Positions 45,291 through 55,650 of a DNA stretch of 64,000 nt are shown here, in pieces. Within the stretch, counting starts at the first letter, position 1. Every line of letters starts with the position of its first letter. Under the pieces are notes generated by a model. The model saw only the letters and a program-made list of their open reading frames with translations. It had not been told where the DNA came from and did not search any database. The stretch is from Cycas panzhihuaensis. Its lineage: Eukaryota > Cycadophyta. The DNA is taken from NCBI GenBank assembly GCA_023213395.1, contig CM041465.1:139259741-139323740 (forward strand), given 5' to 3'. The translations under genes and the position numbers were made by a program.

Positions 45291-46168
45291 AGTGGAGTGT
45301 ACCCCTGACGAGGTGAGGGAATATACAATCCTGTTCTGGGAATTCCGCGATGTGTTCGTGTGGGAATACTCAGACATGAAGGGCATTGACCCCTCCATCG
45401 TCACGCACAACCTTACGACCTTCCCTGATGCTCGCCCTGTGCGTCAGAAGCAGCGTCCCCTTCACCCAAAGCTTTCGGCTGCCATTAAGATGGAAGTGGA
45501 GAAGCTTTTGGAAGCGGGACTTGTTTCCTCCATTGATTACCCCAAGTGGGTATCGAACATCGTTCCCGTTGCCAAAAAGAACGAGACCATTCGTATTTGT
45601 GTCGATTTCCGCGACATATACAATGCTTGTCCTAAGGACAACTTTCCTCTCCCTTTCATTGATCAGATAATCGATCGTACGGCCAGGTTCGAAGTTATGT
45701 CCTTGATGGACGGCTTCTCCGGCTACAACCAGATCCAAATCTCTCCCGAAGACCGTCACAAGACGGCCTTCACCACACCATGGGGTGTTTTTGCCTACAA
45801 GGCAATGCCCTTTGGTCTTAAAAATGTAGGGGCTACCTATCAGAGAGCCATGCATTTTATCTTCCACGACCTCATCAACAACACGATGGAGGTCTTCATG
45901 GACGACATGATGGGTCTCTCTCGTGCCAGAGCCCATCATCCCTCCGACTTGCGCGCCATCTTCACAAGATGCCGCAAGTACCATGTTAGTCTAAACCCGC
46001 TTAAGTGCGTGTTTGCCGTTACTTCGGGCAAACTCCTTGGTTTCCTCGTGTCTCAACAAGGAATCCAAATTGATCCGGAAAAAGTCAAGGCGATCCTTGA
46101 CATGCCGCCCCCTAGGACCCAACGGCAAATTAAGTCGTTCTTAGGCAGGCTCGGTTTCTTGAGGCGTT
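45291..46168 (+). CDS. pol: Gypsy F reverse transcriptase
   Basis: The segment reads YPKWVSNIVPVAKKNETIRI, CVDFRDIYNACPKDNFPLP, MSLMDGFSGYNQIQISPED, KTAFTTPWGVFAYKAMPFGL and MEVFMDDMMGLSRARAHH. All RT blocks are present, uninterrupted. The polymerase site is FMDD (about 45894-45905) where relatives normally have YVDD. The domain ends KSFLGRLGFLRRF. A 1-nt deletion against E (CGTTTTTGG against CGTTTCTTGG, about 46165-46172) then shifts the frame. By sequence the RT itself looks intact. Confidence 0.9.
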
Positions 46169-46620
46169 TTTGGCAGACTTCGCCATAAACGCCAAGCCTC
46201 TGACAAACCTATTGAAGAAAGGAGCCCCTTTTGTCTGGTCGGATAAGACCCAAAAGGCCTTCGTAGGGCTCAAGGAAGCTCTTATTTCCGCCCCTGTGTT
46301 GGCGTCTCCTCGCTTTGATAGGCCCTTCATCCTATATACCTCGGCAACCGATGAATCCCTGGGCGCAATGCTCACACAGGAGGACGAGTCGGGAACCGAG
46401 AGGGCCATTTATTTTATCAGCCGCACTCTCGTTGCCGCTGAATTGAACTATCCTCCCGCCGAAAAGGAATGCCTCTCCTTGGTCCATGCGACCAAGAAAT
46501 TCTGGCACTACCTGCTCGGCAATACAACCAAGGTGATCGTACAATCCGATCCCTTGCGTTACTGCCCGATTCGGTTGTGGTAGGACGGGACGTTGGGCCG
46601 TCCTGCTTCAAGAATTCGTC
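46169..46620 (+). pseudogene. pol: Gypsy F Pol RNase H, frameshifted
   Basis: The frame moves by one base at about 46168 and back near 46560. The open part, 46170-46583, reads AINAKPLTNLLKKGAPFVW, FILYTSATDESLGAML (first acidic position), YPPAEKECLSLVHATKKFWH (Glu) and VIVQSDPLRY (Asp). After the second shift GRTGRWAVLLQEFVLQ continues the normal domain end. Two small indels, not loss of the domain, break it. Confidence 0.85.
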
Positions 46621-48030
46621 TTGCAGGTCGTTAACAGGAAGTCGAAGAAGGGAATGGTAGTGGTGGAACAGTTAGCCGATGCCGCCATTCCCAACGCGAG
46701 CGGCGTTCCTGTTGATGACTCCTTCCTGGACGAGTCCATTATGACCGTCCAGGAGGCTCTTCCTCACCCACTCGCTGATAGCGAGTGGTATGGCGACATT
46801 GCGCGATACTTAACTCAACAAGAATATCGCTCCGAAGCCAGCAACAAAGTTAGGTCGCGTATCCGCGCCACTACTAGGCAACACCTCCTCGTAGATGGGG
46901 TGTTGTATAAGAGATCTTTCGATGGGATCCTGCTCCGCTGCGTCGCTCCTAACGAGGCAGACCAGATACTCCACGAATGCCACCAGGGCATTTGTGGGGG
47001 CCACTTTGGGGGCCAATCCATGGCCCAAAGGATCCTCCGCATGGGTTACTACTGGCCGTCCTTGTTCAAGGACGCCCATGCTTATGCCCTTAGATGTCGG
47101 CGTTGTCAAGAGCACGCCAACGTCTCCCACGTGCCCTCCGAGGCGTTGCACCCTATCGTGTCTCCGTGGCCCTTTTCCCAATGGGGTTTGGACCTCATTG
47201 GGGCTATATCGCCACCATCTTCCGCACAACACAAATTTATTCTGACTGCTACCGAATACTTTACTAAATGGGGAGAGGCAATCCCCCTGTCCACTACCCC
47301 TGGCAAGACGATAGCCACTTTCATCTACCAGCACATTATCTGTCGTTTTGGAATTCCAGACATCCTAATTACAGATAATGGAACTCCTTTCTGTAATAAG
47401 GAGATGGATGAATTATGTGAGAGATTCAAAATCTCACACAAGACGTCATCTCCTTATTACCCGTAAGCCAACGAGCAAATTGAATCTTTCAACAAAACGC
47501 TCATTGGCATCTTGAAGAAAACCGTTGCCCAGTCTCAAAGAGACTGGCATATCCAGCTCCCTTCCGCTCTATGGGCTTACCGTACCTCCATCCGGACGGC
47601 TACCGGGATGACCCCATTCTCATTAGTTTACGGAACTGAGGCGATACTCCCATTGGAAGTGGAGATCCCTTCTCTTCGGGTTTCCCTTCGAGGCCTTGTC
47701 AGCGAGGAGTCTATTCGCCAGGCTCGCCTCCTCGACCTCGAAGCCCTGGATGAGAAGCGCTTAGCGGCTTACCAAGCGAACCTCGCTTCGAAAGCCCGTT
47801 TGCAAAGGACACACGACAAACGCCTTCGTGCTCGTCCTTTGTGTCCCAGGGACCATGTCCTCAAATTGGAGTATCTTTATGATCGCTTGGCCAAATTCGG
47901 GCCCAAGTGGGTAGGTCCCTTTGTCGTTCTCGACAGCCTCGATAACGGCGCATACAGGATCGCCACCTTGGACGGCTTGGAGTTTGAAAAAGCGATCAAC
48001 GGGAAATTCCTCAAGAAGTTCTATGCGTGA
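46621..48030 (+). pseudogene. pol: Gypsy F integrase, one stop
   Basis: Zinc domain HECHQGICGGHFGGQSM and LRCRRCQEHANV. The core has GLDLIGAISPPSS (Asp), DILITDNGTPFCNKEM (Asp) and IESFNKTLIGILKKTVAQ (Glu), so the DDE triad is complete. TAA at 47464 replaces the Gln in YYPQAN-type text (E has CAG). MTPFSLVYGTEAILPLEV and the C-terminal FGPKWVGPFVVLDSLDN (GPY/F-like) follow to the stop at 48028-48030. No chromodomain follows. A single nonsense codon is the only visible lesion. Confidence 0.9.
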
Positions 48031-49001
48031 TTTCCTCACCTCGCTCTGAAATGAGCCTAAACTACCATTTTAGATTGTTCCCATTCCTCCCAACCACGGG
48101 TTGAATGGAAATTTAAGATGGATCCTTACACCGAAATGAGCTTAAACTAACATTTTGAACTGTCTCCATTCTCCCCAACCACGGGTAGGATGGCGGTTTA
48201 AGATGGATTTCTTTTCGGTTTTTCTTCTGGTTCCTCTCGCGGAACCCGCGTTCCCGTATGCTCTTGGGAACCTTTGTCCTCCTACTTGGGCATTCCCCAA
48301 CTAGGATGACGCTATGGAGTGTCGTTACTCCCCCCTTCCGTGCTTGTGATTTCCTTCACATATTCCGCTATGCTCCCCTGTGGATGTGTATGTTGCCCTA
48401 TTTTCTAACCTCACACCTCTCGATCACCTCTGCTCACGGTGGATGTGTGTGCTCCTGTTAGACATATGGCCATACATGGAAGGAAACACATGCATATTAC
48501 AACAAAATATCTACAACAAAATCTACATATCTACATATTTACGTATCTACAGCATATTTACATTTACAACATACAAATATTTACAAAAATATTCATCTAC
48601 AAAGGTAAACCATACATGCTATCTCTATCATACATGATACACACCATTTCATGTGGTGGCTTGTCTGGCCAGCCCGTGCCCAAGTCTCCGGTTGCTGTCG
48701 GTTAGATATGCTTGCTCTACTTTTTTGGATGCCCTCCTACTTCACGTTGCACCTTGGCAACGGGGGCATCCCGTTTTACTGCTTACTTCAGTTCCAAGTC
48801 GATGATTAGGCAGCGTGGCGACCCTACGTTGTCCTCGTCTCTGTCTCCCTTGTCCACACGTTCCGCCACGACACTTGCCTACACCCTTGGACCACGTGCT
48901 GCTCTTGATTACTTATATATATATATATGCATGTGCTACTCATGTTTCTTGATTGTCAGCATTCGCCATCACATTATGCTTCCGAGCAGTGAGGCTCTGC
49001 T
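48031..49001 (+). other. Post-integrase DNA of F
   Basis: Non-coding. It contains two copies of an AACTACCATTTTAGATTG-like unit with CCAACCACGGGT (48058-48110, 48147-48190). The first 400 bp match E 51600-52000. Then comes an A-rich ATCTACA stretch (48480-48610) and sequence not found in E. No PMD ORF or second RNase H is present. Confidence 0.65.
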
Positions 49002-49014
49002 GCCAAGGGGGCAA
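49002..49014 (+). promoter_or_regulatory. Polypurine tract of gypsy F
   Basis: CCAAGGGGGCAA lies directly before the LTR start TGTTTCCCAGC. Confidence 0.85.
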
Positions 49015-51536
49015 TGTTTCCCAGCTATTGAGAATGGACTCGAGACACATCGACACAGGTTTGTTCAGGTATATGTTCTTACTTTTCTTACTTATGATTG
49101 TTAAAGTAATTTAGAATAGTTTGATTGACATATGCCTGCCCACATGCATTTGTTTGATTGCCTGCTCATAATGCATGTGCCAAACGGCACCTCTCAGCCT
49201 ATGACGACTCACAACGGGGGCATTCCTCAGTGAATGCGACACCCCGTATGGCATACGGCCACTCACGATGTCTCCATGGTCTTTCGGGATACTCTTGCCA
49301 GCTTGTTTATTCATGTTACCACATGCCACTTACGTTGCAAATCCTTCCTAAGCCCGGTTTAACCCTTAGTTAGGGCTCTTTGCACCATTTTGAGTACTTG
49401 CCCATTGCCTAGACCTGCTCCTAATTAATGTACTTCATGTTTAGCTTTTTGACCTTACCTAAAAACCTGATTTTCAAGTTATATTTTTCTCTTTTTTGAA
49501 TTTCGGGTCGGTACCGCGATAAACTAGGCGGTACCGTGGAGTTCTTGATCGCGGAGTTTGCTGATACGATTGTTTAAATTTAAAAAAAAAGAAACCACGC
49601 GACGATGGCGCGTTTTTCATGAGCGCCACGTGGCTCCGTCGATTGGGCGCCCGGGGCCAACGTTCACTTGCTATGCCCAAGGCATAAAAGCCTTTTTCTT
49701 ACTCATTTGCTTAATTCTTATGATTCTTGACTTCACTTTTCAAGATTTCTAGAGCACTTCTTCACAAAAAGACGAGACAACGAAACAGTGACAAGAGAAC
49801 TTCTTCTACAGCAGTTGGACAGAGGTACAGTGGGCTGCTATTAGCTGGAGTTGCAAGGCCATTGCTGCCCCCTACGGAGCTCCATTACAAGCACCACTCC
49901 TCCTCACAAATACCCAAGGCTTCAAGAGGATTTCTTCACCAAAAGACCACTTCAAAGACACATTTTCAAGATCTCAACTTGCAAGAAGCTCTACTCTTCT
50001 ACTCTCTTGCAAGGGACATTCAACACCACCTCTTAGGCATTGCTTGGGCTGCTGCTCCAAGTTGCCAAGTGCCTACATGCACTTACTCTTCCCCATTCGA
50101 GGTATTTATTGTCTCTTGTTAGTGCTTTTTGCTTGTTGTTTCATTATTTTGCTTGCAAATTCTTTCCTCCCTTTGGCATGCCCTTTCTTTGAGTTTCCCT
50201 TGGCCGTTTGATGCAAGTAACCTTAGTAGTTGTGGCTTACTAGAGCGTTGCCCTAGGTTAGGCATATTTTCCTGCGTTTCCTTGAAACTCATCCTCTTCC
50301 TCTTAGCTTTCCCTTTCACCATCTTCTAAGCTAGCCAGCATAAAGGGTTTTCACGAGGATTTGAGGGAGATAGGCGGGGTTCCATCCCCCATTGCCGTCC
50401 TTCTCCCCAAGGGTTCCGTCCCTTATCCTCTCTACTTTTATCACCCGTGCTTTCTTAGGAAACGGGGCTAGGGAAGCCTTGGAGGGTTGGTTTGAGTTTC
50501 CTTCTTGGTGTAGGCTATTTGTTACTACATGACTCATCTTGTCGCATGCTAGCACTGCTTTCCCTATACCCTGTGGAGACCTCTCATGAGTGAGTTAGCC
50601 ATCCCGAGGCTACACTCAGTCCCATTTGGTTCGTTTTATGGTGTACGACAGTTTGTATGTTCGCCGTGCGGCTTTATTTCATTTTTTCATTATATGTTGG
50701 TGTTTAACTACATTTTTCTAGCTTAGTTGATTTCATTTCCAGTATATACATATATATCTTGTTGCGCTTCGTAGTCTCTCTCCCGAGAGGAGAGCGTTCT
50801 TTCTGTTTGTGCGCAGGTTCGCTTAAGAGGGAGTGGTACGCGAGATCAACCCGTTGCCGGTCGACTCTCACACGGTATTCTTCCCCCTTCTTGTTTTGAG
50901 CTTTACTTTCCGTTCTTTCAGTTTATTTAGTCCTTGCATGCTCTCGGGGAGGTAAGTGCACCCCCTTCGTTGTCTTCAATCGACGTTGCATGCGTGGAGG
51001 ACGGAGGGAAGGAGCGCAACCAAGGAGGAACACATTACGCTTTCCGGATCAGTATCCAGGTATTTTCCACGTATTTTCCGTATTTTCTATACGCTTTTGT
51101 GTCTCTTTGCATTTACTTTGATAGGTAAAGGAACATAAAAGAAAGAGGAAATACAAACCGTTTACTTTACATTTGCTTTCTTGTACTACTTTATTACATT
51201 GCATGACGTAGTAGTAGAGGACCTATTTACCTGTACCCTTTAGTCGCACCTTACCTCATCATCTTTTACACGTTTGGTTGGTTTCCCCCTCGTTGCCTTC
51301 TCATTGCCTTGAGAAGTCGCGACGTGCGAGGTTCCTTTTCCCTTCCCGGCCATCCGAAGGGTAGGAAGGCCTCGTTTGCACGGCTACCTGGAAGCAACCA
51401 GGCACCTTGCGATCCGTGCAGCGCTCGGCGCGGGACGTCCTGCGAGGTATGATCCTCGCTATCTAGCCTGCTTGGTATATTGTTTTTACGCCCTTTCCGC
51501 TAGACGTTGGATCATTGCCCCGCGGAGAGCGTTTCA
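49015..51536 (+). repeat. 3' LTR of gypsy F
   Basis: 2522 bp, followed by the TSD GGGTC. It differs from the 5' LTR mainly in short GC-rich clusters (about 49505-49665 and 50760-50885). Confidence 0.95.
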
Positions 51537-51541
51537 GGGTC

Positions 51542-51999
51542 CACAGATATACGAGGGTATGGTTGATGATATTTTGAGTTGATTATTGTATGATTTTTGT
51601 GCTATGATATTTATTTGAGTTAGATACACTTCCTTGCATGCAGGGCCATATTCCTAGTAGAGGCACACACGATCACCATGAGCAGCGGCGATAGAGGCAT
51701 GTGAGGCTAGGAGATAGGGTGGCATACATGTCCATGTGGGAACATAATGGAATATGCAAAGGAAGAGCAAATGACAAGGGAGTAATGACACTCTGACACA
51801 TCGTCCTACTTGAGGGATATGCTCAAGTAGGAAGACAAGGTCCCCAAAGGAAGGGGAACAAGGGGTTCTGTGGGAGGAACCTGAAAGGAATAAGGAAGCC
51901 ACCCTAAGACGCTATACCGCCTGTGGCTAGGAGGAATGGGAACACAGTTAGGATGGTAGTTTAAGCTCATTTTGGAGTGTGGAAAAGGCAATAAAGAGA
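51542..51999 (-). other. Post-integrase DNA of E, right of F
   Basis: Non-coding DNA after the integrase stop. About 350 bp match F 48031-48450 (Met-Cys-Met and SRTH-like relics in both), after which E and F diverge. It is cut at 51541 by the GGGTC target site of F and continues left of 38661. Confidence 0.6.
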
Positions 52000-53335
52000 T
52001 CATGCATAAAAGTTTTTGAGGAATTTCCCGTTAACGACTTTCTCAAATTCAAGGCCCTCTAAGGTGGCGATCTTATAAGTGCTGTTATCAAGACTCTCGA
52101 GAATGACAAGGGGACCAACCCATTTGGGTCTGAATTTAGTCAAGCAGTCATGAAGATATTCCAGCTTGAGGACTTAGTCCCCAAGATATAAAGGACGAGA
52201 ATGAAGGTGTTTATCGTAAGTCCTTTGTAAGTGCACTTTATATGTGAGGTTAGCCTGGTAAGCAGCTAAACGTCTCTCGTCCAAAGCCTTGAGATCTAAG
52301 AGGCAATCCTGATGAATAGACTCCTCATCGATAAGACCTCAAAGAGAAACTCATAGAGAGGGGAGCTCCACTTCCAATGGGAGTACCTCCTCAGTCTCGT
52401 AGATTAAGGAGAACAAAGTCATTCCCGTAGCCGTATGGATAGAGGTACGATAGGCCCATAAGGCGAAAGGGAGGTGGAGGTGCCAATCTCTTTGAGATTG
52501 GGCAATAGTTTTCTTTAGGATGTTGATAAGAGTTTTGTTGAATGATTTAACCTAACCATTTGCCTGGGGGTAATAAGGAGAAAAGGTTTTGTGAGAGCTT
52601 TTAAATTTCTCACAAAGTACGTCCATCTCCTTGTTACAAAAAGGAGTTCTGTTGTTTGTAATCAAGACGTTGGGAATCCTAAAGTGGAAAATGATATGCT
52701 CGTAGACGAAAGTGGCTATCGTCTTGCCAGGGGTAGTGATCAAGGGAATGGCTTCAACCCATTTCATGAAATACTCCATGGAAGTCAAGATAAACTTGTG
52801 TTGCAATGAAGAGGGCGGTGATATAGTCCCAATAAGGTCTAAACCCCATTGGGCGAAGGGCCATGAAGATACAATGGGATGAAGAGCCTCGGAAGGCACG
52901 TGGGTGATGTTGGCGTGCTCTTGGCATCGCTGACATCTCAAGACGTAGGCATGGGCGTCCTTAAAGAGGGACGGCCAATAATAGCCCATACGAAGGATCC
53001 TCTAGGCCATGGATTGGCCTCCAAAGGGACCTCCACAAATGCCATGATGGCATTTGCAAAGTATCTGGTCTACTTTATCAGGAGTGACACAAGAGAGGAG
53101 GATCTCATTAAAGGATCTCTTGTATGATACTTCATCCATAAGGAAGTATTGCCTAACCTTGTTACTGGCTTCTGGGTGGTACTGTTGCTGAGTAAGGTAT
53201 CGCACAATGTCACTATACCACTCACTATCAATGAGTGGATGGGAAGGAGTGCCCTAGATAGTCAAGATAGACTCATTAGGAAGAGAGTCGTTAACGGGAG
53301 CATCGAACGAGTTAGGGATAGGAGCATCCGTAAGT
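52000..53335 (-). pseudogene. pol: Gypsy E integrase
   Basis: Zinc domain CKCHHGICGGPFGG... and LRCQRCQEHANITHV. The core has GLDLIGTISPPSS (first Asp), NVLITNNRTPFCNKEM (second catalytic Asp changed to Asn) and VKSFNKTL (Glu position changed to Lys, F reads IESFNKTL). The open stretch is 52989-52552. The C-terminus reads FRPKWVGPLVILESLDNSTY (GPY/F-like) and stops with KNFYA at 52000. Closely parallel to F 46621-48030. Confidence 0.88.
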
Positions 53336-53639
53336 TGAGAGTAGTTGAGATCGGTAATCACGAGGGTGTGGCTGATGAAGTAGATGGCTTTCTCAATTCC
53401 CAAAACATCCTCCTAGGCTACCATAGTGCTTAAGGACTCATCGGTCGCTGAGGTATATAAGATGAAGGGCCTATCAAAGCGAGGGGGTGCCAACATCAAA
53501 GCAGAAATGAGGGCTTCCTTAAGTCCTTTGAAAGCTTGTTGGGCCTTAGCCGACCAAACAAACGGGGCTCCCTTCTTTAATAGGTTAATAAGAGGTTTAG
53601 CGTTCACGACGAAGTTCACCAAGAAACGCCTAAGGAATC
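53336..53639 (-). pseudogene. pol: Gypsy E Pol RNase H, C-terminal part deleted
   Basis: Open from 53622 to 53413: KPLINLLKKGAPFVWSAKAQ and FILYTSATDESLSTMVA, which corresponds to the first Asp region (F has FILYTSATDESLGAML). After HTLVITDLNY the text jumps to SQLTDAPIPN. In F about 70 residues lie between these points, including the EKECLSLVHA helix and SDPLRY. The RNase H core is therefore cut out near 53336. Confidence 0.8.
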
Positions 53640-54429
53640 TAAGCCTACCTAAAAATGACTTAATCTATTGTTGAGTTCTAGGTGGTGGCATGTCAAGGAT
53701 TGCCTCAACTTTATCGGGGTCAATTTGAATTCCTTGTTTCGACATAAGGAAACCAAGGAGTTTGCCAGAAGTGACGGTGAATATGCATTTAAGCAGATTG
53801 CGACTTATGTGGTGCTTGCAGCATTGTGTGAAGATGGTCTACAAGTCTGAAGGATGATGGGCTCTAACACAAGACATACCCATCATATCGTCCATAAAGA
53901 CCTCCAACATTTTGTTGATAAGGTCTTGGAAGATGCAATATATCGCCCTTTGATAAGTGGTGTCTACATTCTTCAATCTAAAGGGCATCGCCTTATAAGC
54001 GAAGGTACCCCATAGGGTGGTGAAGGCCGTCTTATGGTGGTCTTCGGGAGAGATTTGAATTTGATTGTAACCAGAGAAGCTGTCCATCAAGGACATGACT
54101 TCGAAACCAGCGGTTTGATCGATGACCTGATCAATAAAAAGGAATGGGAAATTATCCTTAGGACATGTGTTGTTGATGTCATGGAAGTTAACGCATATAT
54201 GGATGGTCTTCTTCTTTTTAGCAATGGGAACGATGTTAGACACCCATTTAAGGTAGTCGATGGAAGTGATGAGTCTTGTGTCTAGGAGTTTCTCAAACTC
54301 TATTTTGACGGCGGCTGAGAGTTTGGGGTGTAGTAGGCGTTGCTTTTAGTACATGGGGCGAGCGCCAGGGACTGTGGTAAGGTTGTGGGTGACAATGGAG
54401 GGGTTGATTCCCTTCATGTCAGAATAGTC
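53640..54429 (-). pseudogene. pol: Gypsy E reverse transcriptase
   Basis: The open stretch 54243-53839 reads SNIVPIAKKKKTIHICVNF, MSLMDSFSGYNQIQISPED, AMPFRLKNVDTTYQRA and LEVFMDDMMGMS. The polymerase site is FMDD, as in F. The frame continues after one stop to KSFLGRLRFLRRF near 53640. It is the reference showing that F lost one base at the end of this domain. Confidence 0.9.
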
Positions 54430-55289
54430 TCATGTAAAAACATCTTGAAACTCCTAGAATAAAAGGGAGTATTCCTTTACCTCATCAGGAGAACATTCGA
54501 CCCCCACCTTAATGACCTTACATGGGGCGAGGACTATGTCCCGGGTGGCCCCGATACACATGGCATTCCCCTCCTCGAAGTGAAGGGGGGCAAGGTTGAC
54601 GGGAGGAGATGGAACAAGTGATGGGATTGGGTCGACAAAGGTGGACCTAATCACTAAGACCTTCTAGTGGCCAAGTCTATGGTGACCAGAAGGAAGGTTG
54701 GGCATGGAACCCACTAAGTGCTCGAGTAGAGCCTTATTGTCTTCGAAGTAATCCACACTGTGGATGACCTTACTCTGAATAGATGAGGCACGAGAGGAAG
54801 TGCAGGTAACAAGACCATGCTGGTTAGTAGGCTACCCAACATCCCCAAGAGACTCTAAGGAAGAATCAAGAAGGGGCCCCTCATAAGGGGTAAAAGGAAG
54901 TTCCCTAAATTCATCACCGGCGGGGGGCGATGAAGAGGAAGACTCAAGGATCGGTGGATCAATGCGAGCAATAACATGCAATACAAGGGGATGATCGGTC
55001 TCTCTAATGAGAGGGGTTCTAGGTTATGACCTAGGGCAAGAAGAGTGTCTCCTACTGGTGTGAATAAAGGAAACATGGTGAGGAAGGTCCTCGTCCTCGC
55101 CATGGCACTCGTCATCGCTAAATATGGCAAGGTACCCATAGCTTCCAACACCAATAGGAGCAAAACAGGTAAGGCTTGAAGAAGAAGATGTAGGATCTCC
55201 TTTAGAATGAGGCAAATCGAGAATGCTGATAGAACAAGTAGAGGCATGGGTGGAAGGGCCTTTGTCCCCCTTCACACGATCATGACTCG
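54430..55289 (-). pseudogene. pol: Gypsy E protease-RT linker
   Basis: A region rich in Pro, Ser and acidic residues with no known fold. It aligns with F 44503-45290 (shared FAPIGVGSYGYLA and HFEEGNAMC). Frameshifts spread it over two frames. Confidence 0.65.
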
Positions 55290-55650
55290 CTTGGTTGGTT
55301 TGACGAGATTATTTAGTAGGTGGGAGTTCACAGGAAACAACCCTCATTTGCCCATCATGGACGAACTTGAGTTGCCCCTAGCGGGTTGAACACATAGCTC
55401 CCATTTGATCGAGCCATGGTTGACCTAAAAGGAGATTGTAGTTAACGTCTACATCAAGGACTACAATATCGGTGAGGACAGTCTTGTCCTCAAGAGTAAG
55501 GAGGATAGAAATGGATCCTAAGAGAGTCTTCTCACTACCATCATAGCCTTGGCATCACCATGGAATAGGTTCCAAGGAAGAAATGCCAAGCTCTTGTATA
55601 ACACGCAAGGGCATAGCTTTAACAAAAGAACCGTTATCAACAACGGTCCT
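55290..55650 (-). pseudogene. pol: Gypsy E protease
   Basis: Directly after the TGA at 55651-55653 the same frame reads RTVVDNGSFVKAMPLRVIQ, then LLLGQPWLDQMGA. VDNGS is the protease active-site motif, with Asn in place of the usual Thr/Ser. It aligns codon by codon with F 44143-44502. Confidence 0.8.

Larger units (their letters stand above)
38661..51536 (+). mobile_element. Gypsy F: young long-LTR Ty3/gypsy element
   Basis: LTRs at 38661-41194 and 49015-51536. Perfect TSD GGGTC at 38656-38660 and 51537-51541. Gag-Pol is on the + strand from 41377 to 48030, almost wholly in one frame. It carries primer site, polypurine tract and all Pol domains. Same family as E, but no PMD ORF or second RNase H. 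LTR comparison by eye gives about 5 differences in the first 265 bp. It is the last insertion in this nest. Total 12,876 bp. Confidence 0.95.

Noticed and set aside
38661-51536. Possible captured host genes in F after the integrase
   Set aside because: 48031-49001 has no coherent frame and partly matches the non-coding DNA of E.
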